A stretch of DNA of 64,000 bases from Leptolyngbya sp. PLA1 (GTDB taxonomy: Bacteria > Planctomycetota > Phycisphaerae > Phycisphaerales > UBA1924), in contig QWIH01000011.1 of the NCBI GenBank assembly GCA_021405315.1, positions 1 to 64,000 of the forward strand, read 5' to 3'. Shown one piece after another: positions 37,629-47,769 of this stretch. The translations under genes were made by a program, and so were the position numbers. A model generated the notes under the pieces. It saw only the letters and a program-made list of their open reading frames with translations. It was not told the origin of the DNA and did no database searches. How positions within the stretch are numbered: the first letter of the stretch is position 1; every line of letters starts with the position of its first letter.

Positions 37629-37850
37629 GGCGATCGCTGGTCGCGGGCGGTACTCGGGCGGGCGGCGCGGCGGACTCCGGGTGCCTCACCATTCTACAAG
37701 GCCTCGGACGGACCGGAAATGCACCTGTTCGGCTGGAAACTGCCGCGACAGATCGCCCCGCGTTGACCGCGCCGCACGCGTACCGACGCCCGGGTGTGCC
37801 GCAGCCACTCCGGTGGATCAAGACGGTCCGGCCTCCGTGTAGAATCGCCG

Positions 37851-38996
37851 ATGCTGATCGCACTTGTCGGAGTCGTCACGCTCGCGGCTGGTGAGCCCGT
37901 TCGCCTGGATCTGTCAGCGGAGACAAGCCGCTTCACCATCGTCGACCGCGAGCCGGGCGTCTACCTTGGTCACGTCTCGACGACCACGCTCGACGACGGC
38001 ACCACCGTGCTGGCCACGTATCCGAAGGGCCACGGCCGTGGACCCATCATCATGAAGCGCAGCACCGACGGCGGCCTCACGTGGTCTGAGCGCCTGCCCG
38101 TCCCGGAGTCCTGGGCCACGAGCCTTGAGACACCAACCGTCTTCAACCTCGGCAAGGGGTCCCTCATCCTCTTCTCTGGCTTGCACCCGATTCGGGCGGC
38201 GCGCTCTTCGGATCATGGCGGCACCTGGAGCGAACTTCAGCCGATCGGCGCCTTTGGAGGCATCGTCGCGATGGGAGGGCTCGCCGATCTTGGCGAGGGA
38301 CGGCTGGCGGCGTTCTTCCACGATGACGGCCGGTTCATCGCGCCCGAGGGCAAGGCCACCGGGACCTTCACCGTCTATCAGACCGAATCCCGCGACAAGG
38401 GAGGCACCTGGTCCCCGCCCGTTCCCATCTGGAGCGGCTCGGACATCCACCTGTGCGAGCCGGGAGTGGTCCGCTCGCCCGACGGGAGGACGTTGGGTCT
38501 GCTCCTGCGTGAGAATCGGCGCTTGAGGCGGTCGCACATCATGCTCTCCACGGACAAGGCCGTGACGTGGACGGCCCCGCGCGAACTCCCCCAAGAACTC
38601 ACCGGCGATCGGCACATCGCCTCCTATTCGCTCGACGGCAGGCTGGTCGTTACCTTCCGGTGCATGGCGACGGGCGACCCGTGGGCGGGGGACTGGGTGG
38701 CTTGGGTCGGCTCGTGGGAAGAACTCGAGCGTGCGGCGCGCGGCGACGAGTCACCTCAGCCGGCGGGAGCGCACGAGCCGAAGCGCCCCACCATGCTCGT
38801 TCGCCTCAAGGACAACCTCACGGCATGGGACGCGGCGTACCCCGGCCTGGAGCGGATGCCGGACGGCACCTTCGTCGCGACAACCTACGGCACGTGGACG
38901 CGGGGCGAGCAGCCGTACATCCTGTGCGCGCGGTTCACACTCGGGGAGTTGGATGCGCTCGCTACTTCGCGCGAAACTCCGCGCGATCCGCGCTGA
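37851..38996 (+). CDS. Sialidase/BNR-repeat exported protein
   Basis: A 381-residue protein with a short hydrophobic leader (MLIALVGVVTLAAG) lacking basic residues, so export is likely but not certain. The rest is a six-bladed propeller with Asp-box repeats STDGGLTW, SDHGGTWSE, SRDKGGTWSP and STDKAVTWT. Sialidases and related exo-glycosidases share this fold; the Arg triad cannot be assigned with confidence, so the substrate is open. The start at ATG 37851 gives a leader, unlike the upstream alternatives. The 3' end overlaps the convergent hydrolase by 35 bases. Confidence 0.78.
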   Translation: MLIALVGVVTLAAGEPVRLDLSAETSRFTIVDREPGVYLGHVSTTTLDDGTTVLATYPKGHGRGPIIMKRSTDGGLTWSERLPVPESWATSLETPTVFNLGKGSLILFSGLHPIRAARSSDHGGTWSELQPIGAFGGIVAMGGLADLGEGRLAAFFHDDGRFIAPEGKATGTFTVYQTESRDKGGTWSPPVPIWSGSDIHLCEPGVVRSPDGRTLGLLLRENRRLRRSHIMLSTDKAVTWTAPRELPQELTGDRHIASYSLDGRLVVTFRCMATGDPWAGDWVAWVGSWEELERAARGDESPQPAGAHEPKRPTMLVRLKDNLTAWDAAYPGLERMPDGTFVATTYGTWTRGEQPYILCARFTLGELDALATSRETPRDPR

Positions 38997-40062
38997 GTCG
39001 GAGCAGGCCCGCGTCGCTCTTCAGGAACTCCCGAGCGGCGGGTTCCTCCTTCAGGTACGCGTCGAAGAGCGCAAGCGTCGCAGCGTGCGTGCACTCGACG
39101 ATCATGCGTCCGTCTTCGGGCGAGTCCGCTTGACCGCCGCCGTAGGAGGAGTGGTACGCGCCCCGGATGTAGAGGAGGTAGGCGGGTGGTCCGCCCGCTT
39201 CGGTCCCGCGCGAGTATTCGAAGGGATGGCGGCGGCTTTCGGGGGTCTCGGGGGACGCCGGCGTCGTGTCATTCGAGCCGGCGATGACAAGCATCGGAAC
39301 CTTGATGCCTTCCCAGGAATCGCGGGTGAACATGCGCGAGGTTGTGCCCTGCCCGCTGATGACGACTCCGGCGTCCACACGATCATCCCCGATGCCGTGG
39401 AGTTCAAGCGCTCGCCCGCCGCCGAGCCTCACCCCCCTCGCACGCGTCCCGATCATGAGCTGGGTGGTCATGGCGCCGGCGGAGTGGCCCGCCACGCCGA
39501 TCCGCTCGGCGTCGATGCGCCCGCGCATGCCGGACTCGCGTTCGATCGCCCCGATCTGATCGATCAGGAACTTCAGGTCGTCCACGCGGCCGACAGGATC
39601 CACGCGGCTTCGGTACGCCTTGGGATCGCGCAGGATTCCCCGGACAGCCTCCCCGCGGTTTCGCTGCAGCGAGATGGAGTCGTCATGCGTCGGGTGAACC
39701 ACGACGTAGCCATGGCTCGCCAGATGCTCCGAGAGTGACGGGAAGGCCTCGCCGGACCCACCCATCCCGTGCGAGAAGAGCACCAGCGGGAACTTCGGCG
39801 CCCCGTGCTTCGGCGCGTCTCCGGCCTGCTCCGCCGCCGGTACTTCCGGGAACCTCACCACCACGCGCAGGTCCTTTTCGCGGCTTTCATCGCGGAGTGT
39901 GAAGGACCTCCTCTCGACCCTCCACGGCCCGGGCTGGAGCCGGTATCCCTCGGGCTTGGGCTCCACCGAGGGCGGGGCGACAGCGGGCTGCGCGCACGCG
40001 GCGACTGCCCCCGCCGACAGCACGACGGCCCCGAACACGATGAGCGAGATTCGAGTGCGCAT
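38962..40062 (-). CDS. Alpha/beta-hydrolase lipoprotein
   Basis: A 366-residue enzyme with a lipoprotein signal ending AVAACAQ. The hydrolase fold follows: FPLVLFSHGMGGSGEAF (oxyanion region), nucleophile in GVAGHSAGAMTTQ, a probable acid in VIAGSNDTTP and a His in IRGAYHSSYGG. It resembles dienelactone/PAF-acetylhydrolase-type planctomycete lipases; substrate unknown. ATG 40062 has GAGGAGG upstream. The preceding open frame lacks an RBS. It is a single gene downstream of katG, with a 144-base gap. Confidence 0.82.
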   Translation of the reverse strand: MRTRISLIVFGAVVLSAGAVAACAQPAVAPPSVEPKPEGYRLQPGPWRVERRSFTLRDESREKDLRVVVRFPEVPAAEQAGDAPKHGAPKFPLVLFSHGMGGSGEAFPSLSEHLASHGYVVVHPTHDDSISLQRNRGEAVRGILRDPKAYRSRVDPVGRVDDLKFLIDQIGAIERESGMRGRIDAERIGVAGHSAGAMTTQLMIGTRARGVRLGGGRALELHGIGDDRVDAGVVISGQGTTSRMFTRDSWEGIKVPMLVIAGSNDTTPASPETPESRRHPFEYSRGTEAGGPPAYLLYIRGAYHSSYGGGQADSPEDGRMIVECTHAATLALFDAYLKEEPAAREFLKSDAGLLRLSADRAEFRAK

Positions 40063-40206
40063 GCAGACCTCCTCGGACCAGCCCGAGCCCAACGGCTCGT
40101 CAGGCTCCGTATTTCGAGCGGGCCGCAACTTCGGGCAGGCCCCGGCGCGTGCGGGCAGATCGCGATGAACACGCGGGGAGGTGAAGCACCCGCGCCTCCG
40201 GGAGGG

Positions 40207-42718
<2,512 letters not shown>

Positions 42719-43735
42719 TCAGGCGTGCAGCCGCATCGTTACGCGGTTAGCCTCGGGCACTCCGGCGAGGCCCGCCCGCTCGAAGCCCGACACGTTCTGG
42801 ATGGTCGTCCGGGCGATGCCCTCGCACGCCTCCCGGGTGAAGAAGCCCTGGTGGGCCGTGATGAGGACGTTGGGGAAGGTGAGCAGCCTCACGAAGACGT
42901 CGTCCTGGATCACCTCCGCGGAGAGGTCCTTGAAGAAGAGGTCACCTTCCTCCTCATAGACATCCAGCCCGACCGAGCCGACATGACCTCGCTTGAGGGA
43001 ACTGATCAGCGCGCGGGTGTCGACGACCGCTCCGCGGCTGGTGTTGATCAGCATGACCCCGGGCTTCATCGCCGCCAACGCCGCGGCGCCGATCAGGTGG
43101 CGTGTCTCGGGCGTGAGAGGGCAGTGGAGCGTGATGATGTCCGACGCTGCGTAGAGCTCGGCCAGCGAGACATAGCGGGCACCGAGGGCCTCGACCGCCG
43201 GCTTCTTCACGACGTCTGAAGCCAGCACGCGGCAGCCGAACCCCCGCAGGATCCTGCAGACCACCTCGCCGATGGTCCCCGTGCCGATCACGCCGACGGT
43301 CTTGCCGTGCATGTCAAAGCCCATGAGGCCGCCGAGCGCGAAGTTCTGCTCCCGAACGCGGGCATAGGCGCGATGGAACTTGCGGTTGAGGGTGAGCATG
43401 AGCCCCACGGCGTGCTCGGCCACGGAGTACGGGGAATACGCCGGGACGCGCGCGACCGTGATCCCCAGACGCTCGGCCTCGGCAAGGTCCACGTGGTTGA
43501 ACCCCGCCGACCGGAGGGCGAGCATTCGCGTGCCCCCGGCGTGGAGCGTGCGCAGCACCGCACCTGACGCATCGTCTCCAACGAAGATTGAGACCGCGGG
43601 CGAACCCGCGGCCAGGCTCGCCGTCGCCGCGGACAGCCGGGCATCCAGGTGCACGAGCTCGTGCCCTGCGGCGGCGTTCACGGCTTCGAGAAAGGGCTTC
43701 TCGTAGGGCTTGCTTGAATAGAGCGAAATCCGCAT
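42719..43735 (-). CDS. ldhA: D-2-hydroxyacid dehydrogenase, LdhA type
   Basis: A 338-residue NAD-dependent dehydrogenase close in pattern to fermentative D-lactate dehydrogenase. It has ISLYSSKPYEKPFL at the N-terminus, RSAGFNHVDL, VAEHAVGLMLTLNRK, the Rossmann motif VIGTGTIGEVV, HCPLTPETRHLI, the NTSRGAVVDT Arg, a Glu in LDVYEEEGDLFF and catalytic His in ITAHQGFFT. It reduces pyruvate or another 2-oxoacid. ATG 43735 matches the family start. It lies 35 bases after an HglS-type gene on the same strand, so the two may share a transcript and a 2-hydroxyacid theme. Confidence 0.9.
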   Translation of the reverse strand: MRISLYSSKPYEKPFLEAVNAAAGHELVHLDARLSAATASLAAGSPAVSIFVGDDASGAVLRTLHAGGTRMLALRSAGFNHVDLAEAERLGITVARVPAYSPYSVAEHAVGLMLTLNRKFHRAYARVREQNFALGGLMGFDMHGKTVGVIGTGTIGEVVCRILRGFGCRVLASDVVKKPAVEALGARYVSLAELYAASDIITLHCPLTPETRHLIGAAALAAMKPGVMLINTSRGAVVDTRALISSLKRGHVGSVGLDVYEEEGDLFFKDLSAEVIQDDVFVRLLTFPNVLITAHQGFFTREACEGIARTTIQNVSGFERAGLAGVPEANRVTMRLHA

Positions 43736-43770
43736 GGCAGGTCCCCTCACCGTTGCGAGCCCCGTCGCGG

Positions 43771-45468
43771 TCACCGGCTGACGGCAACCGCGACACCGAG
43801 TGCCGCAGAGACCCGCTCGATCGACTCACGCTCGCGTCTGGCGTATTCCTCGTCGGCCTCGATGATGGGCCGCCCGATGATCGCCTCCAGCCGCTGCCTG
43901 GTGAAGACCGGCGGATTCGGCGCGGTCGCCCTGGTGCCGTACTGATCAAGGTTTGACGCGAAGATGCCGGCGGCGCTCACGGGCAGAAAGTCCTCGTAGC
44001 GGATGCCCTCGACCGCCACAAACCCGAGCCTCACGAGTTCGAGAAGATCACGGGTCGGGAGCGCGCCCCGGGCCGCGATCCCCGCGGGCGTTGCTTCGTA
44101 CTCGCCGTACGCCAGCCCGGCACGCAGCAGACCGTGCAGATTCTTGGGGAACGGGTCGAAGAACTTCGCGTACGCGGAGAGAGCCCCCGCGTGGTCCTTC
44201 GCCGGGTCGGGGATCGACACGCCCCGCGCCGCCTCCGCTGCGTCGGCGCACCGGTTGTAGAGGGCACGCCCGGTGGGCGTGGCGGCGAAGAATCGCTGCT
44301 CGATCTCGCCGAACCTCGCCGTGTGCGTCATATCGACCACGGATCCGTCGGGATTCACCACCCGCACCGGCTCCGAGAGCGCCTTGTAGGCATCCTGGCG
44401 GAGGAACACGGGGGTCCCGGCGTCCGGGCCCTCGGTGTAGTCTTTGAAACCGGCGTGATCCAGCTCGTGCAGGTCGAACTCTGGTGCCCGAAGCGTCTGC
44501 ACAAGGCGCTCGATCTCCGCGTCGAGCTCTCGCTCGCTCGGCGTGCGCCGAGCGAAGGCGGCCACCGCGTCGGCGCTGAGGTGCTTGAAGTGGAGACGCA
44601 TGTAGTCGCGGTCCGCCATGTCCAGAAGCTGCCGCATCGCCCGTGTCGCCCGCTCGCGGAACGCCGGCTCGTTGATCTCGCTGAGGCAGAGCTCCATCGC
44701 CGCCGTGTACAGGTCCATGCAGAAGGTGTTCGGGGTGAGATGGTTGAGGTGGTGTGCCTCGAAGCAGGCGATGTCTGCGGCGATCTTGAACCCCGCATCG
44801 CACAGGTGCGTGTACAGCCCGAAGTCCCGCGCCGTTCCGGTCCACCTGAAGATGCGCTCCACCCCTTCGGTGATGAGCGCCTCGGCGTCATCCCACGAGA
44901 GCCCGCCCTGACGCTCCCCCTTCTCGATCAGCATTCTGGCCCGATCGGTGAAGACACGCCGCTGAGACAGCAGCGACTCGATGCGGGCCCGGGTCTGGTC
45001 GTCGAAGTACTCCGTGAGCAGCAGCGAGCAGAACACGCGGTGCTCCGGGCGGTGCTTCGAGCGATACGCCGTCGCCACGACGGGCTGGCTCTTCGCGCCA
45101 ACGCGCGACATGTCGTAGAAGTTGTGCGGCTCCATCCCGAACGCGGCAAACCAGCGCGCGACCCACGCGTACTCCTCGGGCGTGCCGATGCGGATCGCAC
45201 CGTGCCTCTCTCCGCTCGTGCGCTCGATGTCCGCCTCTGTCATCGAGAACCCCTCGTACGCCCTGGAGAGCAGGTCGCACGCCGCGACGTTGCAGACGAG
45301 ATTCACCCGGAGCGACCCGCCGTAGAGGGGCACTTCCTTCGCAAACGCCTCCGAGAGCGCGGCGAACAGCCGGTCCTGCATAGAGCGCGGGTCGGCGAAG
45401 GCCGAAACGTGCGGAGGAAGGCCGGCGGGATGGGGCGACGCGATGGTGTTCGTCGGGTTCATGGGCAC
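43771..45468 (-). CDS. hglS: 2-oxoadipate dioxygenase/decarboxylase (HglS/YdcJ, DUF1338) with insertion
   Basis: HglS converts 2-oxoadipate to D-2-hydroxyglutarate in lysine catabolism. Family motifs are clear: ERHGAIRIGTPEE (His 89), FEAHHLNHLTPN (239-247), VFLRQDAYKAL (354-364), HTARFGEIEQR (382-392) and TPTGRALYNR. The His and Glu in these are the expected Fe ligands. At 565 residues it is about 100 longer than the Pseudomonas enzyme. The extra, mostly helical, sequence lies between HLNHLTP and FLRQ (about residues 255-345). This may mark a different substrate. The next gene is an LdhA-like dehydrogenase. It is divergent from the copper operon. Confidence 0.82.
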   Translation of the reverse strand: MPMNPTNTIASPHPAGLPPHVSAFADPRSMQDRLFAALSEAFAKEVPLYGGSLRVNLVCNVAACDLLSRAYEGFSMTEADIERTSGERHGAIRIGTPEEYAWVARWFAAFGMEPHNFYDMSRVGAKSQPVVATAYRSKHRPEHRVFCSLLLTEYFDDQTRARIESLLSQRRVFTDRARMLIEKGERQGGLSWDDAEALITEGVERIFRWTGTARDFGLYTHLCDAGFKIAADIACFEAHHLNHLTPNTFCMDLYTAAMELCLSEINEPAFRERATRAMRQLLDMADRDYMRLHFKHLSADAVAAFARRTPSERELDAEIERLVQTLRAPEFDLHELDHAGFKDYTEGPDAGTPVFLRQDAYKALSEPVRVVNPDGSVVDMTHTARFGEIEQRFFAATPTGRALYNRCADAAEAARGVSIPDPAKDHAGALSAYAKFFDPFPKNLHGLLRAGLAYGEYEATPAGIAARGALPTRDLLELVRLGFVAVEGIRYEDFLPVSAAGIFASNLDQYGTRATAPNPPVFTRQRLEAIIGRPIIEADEEYARRERESIERVSAALGVAVAVSR

Positions 45469-45591
45469 GTCATTGTTGGCTCGCCCGGCCTCGCGGCGCG
45501 CCCCTGGACATCACCTCCAACCCCGGCACCCCGTGCCGAGCGGCCCGCGCGGGTGATTCCCGAGCACTGTGACCGATTGCGCCTTGACCTA

Positions 45592-45610
45592 TATACTGGG
45601 GGGGGGTATA
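45592..45610. promoter_or_regulatory. CsoR-type copper operator
   Basis: TATAC, then TGGGGGGGG, then GTATA: a G-tract (nine G in all) flanked by an inverted TATAC/GTATA pair. This is the form of CsoR operators upstream of copper operons. The first ATG of the operon follows 22 bases later, so binding would block the promoter. The downstream csoR gene has the full Cu(I) ligand set. Confidence 0.75.
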
Positions 45611-45632
45611 CTCCGCTGAAAGGACTGTGAGC

Positions 45633-45884
45633 ATGAACCCCCCGCCACCCCCGGATCCTGTGCCCCACGCCACCGAAGGCGTGACCTGCCGTCGGTGGGT
45701 GCGGACAGTGCCGAGCAGGGCGGGCGGAGTGGGTGGCGTCTCGGGAGGGTCCGTCCGGGTGGGCGTCCCCCGGCCCACCGCTCCCAGTGCCCCGACCGTG
45801 GCCTGGGCCGACGGCACGCTCGTCGATGCCTTGGTCGGCGCATTGTCCCCCGCGGTGGGCGCGGGCGGGGCCGAGAGATCGTGA
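45633..45884 (+). CDS. Small ORF heading the copper operon (unrecognised)
   Basis: An 83-residue frame beginning MNPPPPPDPVPHATEGV. AAAGGA lies 9 bases before the ATG and it starts just after the CsoR-type operator, so it would be the first translated frame of the transcript. It is Pro/Gly/Ala/Val-rich, has one Cys and no membrane helix. It resembles nothing I know, and codon evidence is weak. It could be a leader or an unused frame. GTG 45627 is an alternative start. Confidence 0.3.
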   Translation: MNPPPPPDPVPHATEGVTCRRWVRTVPSRAGGVGGVSGGSVRVGVPRPTAPSAPTVAWADGTLVDALVGALSPAVGAGGAERS

Positions 45885-45894
45885 GGTTGCAAGT

Positions 45895-46359
45895 ATGAAG
45901 AACTCCCGCAGAGCCAGGAACGGAAACTCGGACACCCCGAGCAAGGTCGCCGGGGAGCCGGCTCGCAATCGAGGTGGCAGTCGTCAGTCAGCGGCTGGCA
46001 CGATGGCCCCCGCGTGCGGGGCGTGCTGCGCGGCAGAACCCCAGGCCGCACGAGGAGGCGTTGGCCACGGCGCCCACGCCGCGGGCGTTGACCCGGACTT
46101 GAAGACGGCGAACCTGAAGCACCTGAGGCGGATCGAAGGACAGGTGCGCGGCATCGCCGCGATGATCGAAGAGGACCGCTACTGCGCCGACATCATCCAG
46201 CAGTGCGCCGCGGTGCAGGAATCCCTGCGGTCGGTCGCCCGGAACCTGTACAAGAACCACCTGACCCACTGCGCCGTGCGGGGGATGCAAGGGGAGGGGG
46301 AGGGGCGTCGTCAGATGATCGACGAGCTCGTTGAACTGGTAGGCAAGATCGCGCGTTGA
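45895..46359 (+). CDS. csoR: CsoR-type Cu(I)-sensing repressor with Cys-rich N-terminal extension
   Basis: The 154-residue protein has a C-terminal CsoR/DUF156 four-helix domain: HLRRIEGQVRGIAAMIEEDR, then C97, H122 and C126. The spacing of 25 and 4 equals the C36-H61-C65 copper site of mycobacterial CsoR. The N-terminal about 70 residues are extra and contain CGACC and GHGAH, which might bind metal or be disordered. Copper binding should release the operator 285 bases upstream. It precedes the HMA lipoprotein, barrel and CopA genes. Confidence 0.92.
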   Translation: MKNSRRARNGNSDTPSKVAGEPARNRGGSRQSAAGTMAPACGACCAAEPQAARGGVGHGAHAAGVDPDLKTANLKHLRRIEGQVRGIAAMIEEDRYCADIIQQCAAVQESLRSVARNLYKNHLTHCAVRGMQGEGEGRRQMIDELVELVGKIAR

Positions 46360-46416
46360 GGAGAAGCTCTCGCGGATCATGCATCGCACGACCTGAAGCC
46401 GAAAGGAGCATCGGAC

Positions 46417-46767
46417 ATGACGAACTCACGAGCATTGATCGGAATTGGACTTGGCATGGCGGCCCTGGCACTCGCGGGCTGCGCGGGAGGACGAGCCACC
46501 GGCAGTCAGAGCGGGGGCTTGGAGCTCGCGGAGGTGTTGAACAGCCCCACCGCGACCCTGGTGGTGCACGGCATGAGCTGCCCGTTGTGCGCGAACAACG
46601 TCGACAAGCAGTTGCTCGACGTCCCCGGTGTCTCGGACGTGAGCGTGGACATGGGCACGGGCGAGGCGAAGGTCTGGTTCAAGCCGGGCGCGAGGGTGAC
46701 CAGACAGCGGTTGGCCGACGCCGTGGACAAGAGCGGCTTCACGCTCGCGGAGGTGCGGGTTCCATGA
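46417..46767 (+). CDS. HMA-domain lipoprotein (MerP/CopZ-like)
   Basis: A 116-residue lipoprotein: leader RALIGIGLGMAALALAGC with lipid-bearing C22, then a ferredoxin-like heavy-metal-associated domain with HGMSCPLCANNV (C55, C58). It should bind Cu(I) on the outer face of the inner membrane or in the periplasm. CopZ-type chaperones are usually cytoplasmic, so the location is unusual. Its stop overlaps the start of the barrel gene by ATGA, which suggests a functional pair in copper handling or export. Confidence 0.88.
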   Translation: MTNSRALIGIGLGMAALALAGCAGGRATGSQSGGLELAEVLNSPTATLVVHGMSCPLCANNVDKQLLDVPGVSDVSVDMGTGEAKVWFKPGARVTRQRLADAVDKSGFTLAEVRVP

Positions 46768-47642
46768 GCCCCGTGAGCCCCCCCTTCTCTCGTCGGCGGC
46801 CGCCCGCGCGCATCACCCTCCCGGCGGCGTACATCGCGCTGCTAGCCCCCGCCGGCATTGCCTTCGGGCAGGAGGCCACCAGCACCCCCGCCGCGACCCA
46901 GCCGGGCGTGGGGAAGTGGTACCTGCGCGAGCGCGTGCAGTACATCAAGCTGGGTGACGATCCCTCTCCCGAAGATCGGGAGATGGACAAGGTGGTTGCC
47001 ACAACCGCGCTGACGTGCGGTATCACCCGCGAACTCTCCGCGACCCTAACGCTGCCGATGGCGCTGAGCATCGAGGACCTGGCCGGCTCATCGGGGAGTG
47101 ACGAGACGTTTGGAGCTGGGGATACCTCGCTGTCGCTCAAGTGGCGGCCCCTGCAGTGGGATCTCAATCCGGTCGATTCCGTCCGCGTGGCGGTCTTCGG
47201 GGGCGTCGAGGCACCGACCGGGACGGGCGACCTGGGAAGCCACTCGTGGGATCCCTTTGCCGGCGTCATCTTCACCTCGATCTTGGGACGGCACGGGTTC
47301 AATCAGGCCGTGTCGTACAAGTTCAACTCGGGGGGAGACGCGTTCGGCGCCGTCGCGGGCGACGGCCCCGATGATGCGCTCCGCTACGACAGTTCCTACC
47401 TGTTTCGTCTCGACCCCGCCGTGTATTCGGCGCAGACCACGGCCGCCACGTACCTCACGTTCGAACTCAACGGCCTCTACGAGACCAACGGCGATAACGA
47501 GATCCTCTTCGGACCGGGCATCTTGTACGAAGCCCGCACCTTTGCGGTCGAGGCGACGGTGGGTCTTCCGATCGTCCGGGACGTCGATCAACGTCCCGAG
47601 ACTGACCTGGTGATCACCCTCGGGTTCAGAGTGTTGTTCTAA
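46764..47642 (+). CDS. Outer-membrane beta-barrel of the copper operon
   Basis: A 292-residue exported protein: signal ITLPAAYIALLAPAGIAFGQ, then strands typical of the phenol-degradation/MetA-like 'transporter' barrels (ATLTLPMALSIEDL, AGDTSLSLKWRPLQWD, SVRVAVFGGVEAPTGTGDLG). It ends VITLGFRVLF with a terminal Phe. ATGA overlap with the HMA lipoprotein gene places it in the copper operon, so it may be an outer-membrane exit or sensor for copper. Substrate inferred only from context. Confidence 0.75.
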   Translation: MSPVSPPFSRRRPPARITLPAAYIALLAPAGIAFGQEATSTPAATQPGVGKWYLRERVQYIKLGDDPSPEDREMDKVVATTALTCGITRELSATLTLPMALSIEDLAGSSGSDETFGAGDTSLSLKWRPLQWDLNPVDSVRVAVFGGVEAPTGTGDLGSHSWDPFAGVIFTSILGRHGFNQAVSYKFNSGGDAFGAVAGDGPDDALRYDSSYLFRLDPAVYSAQTTAATYLTFELNGLYETNGDNEILFGPGILYEARTFAVEATVGLPIVRDVDQRPETDLVITLGFRVLF

Positions 47643-47769
47643 GGCGACCTCGCAGGGAGCCCGGGCCATGGCCCGCAACGTCGGATGCCCCCACGTGACG
47701 CCCGCGGCGACCGTTGGAGGGGCTCCCGCACCACGGACCCTCTGACGGGCGGCGGGAAGGAAGACGCAC

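Noticed and set aside
45598-45606. G9 tract as a phase-variation site
   Set aside because: It lies in a promoter between inverted TATAC arms, which is explained by a CsoR operator; no frame depends on it.
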